A DNA stretch of 6,140 nt from Lachnospiraceae bacterium. Its GTDB lineage: Bacteria > Bacillota_A > Clostridia > Lachnospirales > Lachnospiraceae. The stretch lies in assembly GCA_031262285.1 (NCBI GenBank), contig JAISHZ010000385.1, positions 1 through 6,140 on the forward strand, in the 5' to 3' direction. Below the pieces are notes generated by a model. The model searched no databases. It was not told the origin of the DNA and worked only from the letters and a program-made list of their open reading frames with translations. Shown piece after piece: positions 5,541 to 6,140 of this stretch. The position numbers and the translations under genes are program-made. How positions within the stretch are numbered: the first letter of the stretch is position 1; each line of letters starts with the position of its first letter.

Positions 5541-6140
5541 ATGCATACAAAACGAATTATCCCCTGCTTAGATATCAAAGACGCGAGAGTGGTAAAAGGA
5601 GTCAACTTCGTCAATTTGCGTGACGCAGGAGATCCTGCGCAAGTAGCGTCGTCTTACGACAAGGCGGGTGCCGATGAAGTAGTCTTTTTGGATATCACAG
5701 CTTCATCTGATTCCCGAGAAACCTCCAAACAATGGGTCAGAGAAGTAGCATCCCAATTGTTCATTCCGTTTACAGTGGGTGGCGGGATACGCACGGTAGA
5801 AGATTTTCGAGATATTTTGCGAGAAGGTGCCGATAAGATTTCTGTCAATTCCGCTGCGATCTCCAATCCTGATTTGATCCGACAAGCCGCGACCAAGTTC
5901 GGCAGCCAGTGTGTGGTTGTAGCGATCGACGCGAAACGTCGCGCAGATGGGAACGGTTGGACGATCTACCAATACGGCGGACGCAAAGACACCGGCATTG
6001 ATGCCGTCGAATGGGCAAAGGAAGCACAGCGTCTGGGAGCAGGAGAGATCCTTCTGACCAGTATGGATTGCGACGGAACCAAAGCAGGATATGATATTGC
6101 ACTGACTCATGCTATTTCGTCGGCAGTCTCTATTCCTGTG
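5541..6140 (+). CDS. hisF: Imidazole glycerol phosphate synthase, cyclase subunit HisF (3' end outside window)
   Basis: HisF is the (beta/alpha)8-barrel cyclase that uses ammonia from HisH to make imidazole glycerol phosphate and AICAR from PRFAR. The first 200 codons are present and open to the right edge; the family is about 250 residues, so roughly 50 are missing. The start gives [20 protein letters not shown], the classic N-terminus. The catalytic aspartates are visible as Asp11 (CLDIK) and Asp130 (VVAIDAK), at the standard positions. Phosphate-binding and barrel blocks are [12 protein letters not shown] (78-89), [13 protein letters not shown] (98-110) and [16 protein letters not shown]. 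Nothing required for catalysis is missing from the visible part. AAGGAA at 5524-5529 is a plausible but distant ribosome binding site, 11 nt before the ATG. Coupling to hisH by the short spacing is likely. Confidence 0.97.
   Translation, partial: MHTKRIIPCLDIKDARVVKGVNFVNLRDAGDPAQVASSYDKAGADEVVFLDITASSDSRETSKQWVREVASQLFIPFTVGGGIRTVEDFRDILREGADKISVNSAAISNPDLIRQAATKFGSQCVVVAIDAKRRADGNGWTIYQYGGRKDTGIDAVEWAKEAQRLGAGEILLTSMDCDGTKAGYDIALTHAISSAVSIPV

Noticed and set aside
5703..6110. Minus-strand open frame of 135 codons opposite hisF
   Set aside because: hisF is certain from its catalytic residues and motifs; the antisense frame is a shadow.
1..6140. CRISPR arrays, tRNA or rRNA genes, insertion sequences, attachment sites
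   Set aside because: I saw no spaced identical repeats, no cloverleaf-like or rRNA-like sequence, and no transposase or terminal repeats in the window.

Overview
The window reads as a stretch of a low-to-mid GC Firmicutes (Clostridia-type) chromosome. Shine-Dalgarno sequences are purine-rich, a textbook sigma-A promoter is visible, and all recognised genes lie on the + strand. The histidine genes and the large lysine/acid-rich membrane protein fit a Lachnospiraceae-like bacterium. That placement is an impression from family memory, not a computed result.

Region 1 (1-2040) is an ABC-2 type exporter cluster: the 3' end of an ATPase gene, then two different permeases of the ABC2_membrane_6 / COG4587-COG3694 type. 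The ATPase and the first permease overlap by ATGA. The first permease frame carries two TAG codons, 15 nt apart, in the middle of an otherwise collinear, full-length reading frame. It is therefore annotated as a pseudogene, with sequence error or readthrough as alternatives. The second permease is intact. It sits behind an unusually long 148-nt gap that holds competing short hairpins.

Region 2 (2041-2746) holds one unrecognised 160-residue gene with a good ribosome binding site, followed by a 164-nt gap containing a strong extended -10 promoter.

Region 3 (2747-4810) is a 687-residue protein. It has a very long, low-complexity, charge-patterned N-terminal part, one membrane segment near residues 489-511, and a C-terminal domain of about 175 residues that probably lies outside the membrane. 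It contains two peptide repeat arrays and a recurring short hydrophobic-x-x-Leu-Leu motif. It is the least explained and most interesting gene here.

Region 4 (4886-6140) holds hisH and the first 200 codons of hisF. Together they encode imidazole-glycerol-phosphate synthase of histidine biosynthesis. The two genes are directly adjacent, with no hisA between them. No terminator is visible between the promoter at 2657 and hisF, so the 687-residue gene and the his genes may share a transcript.
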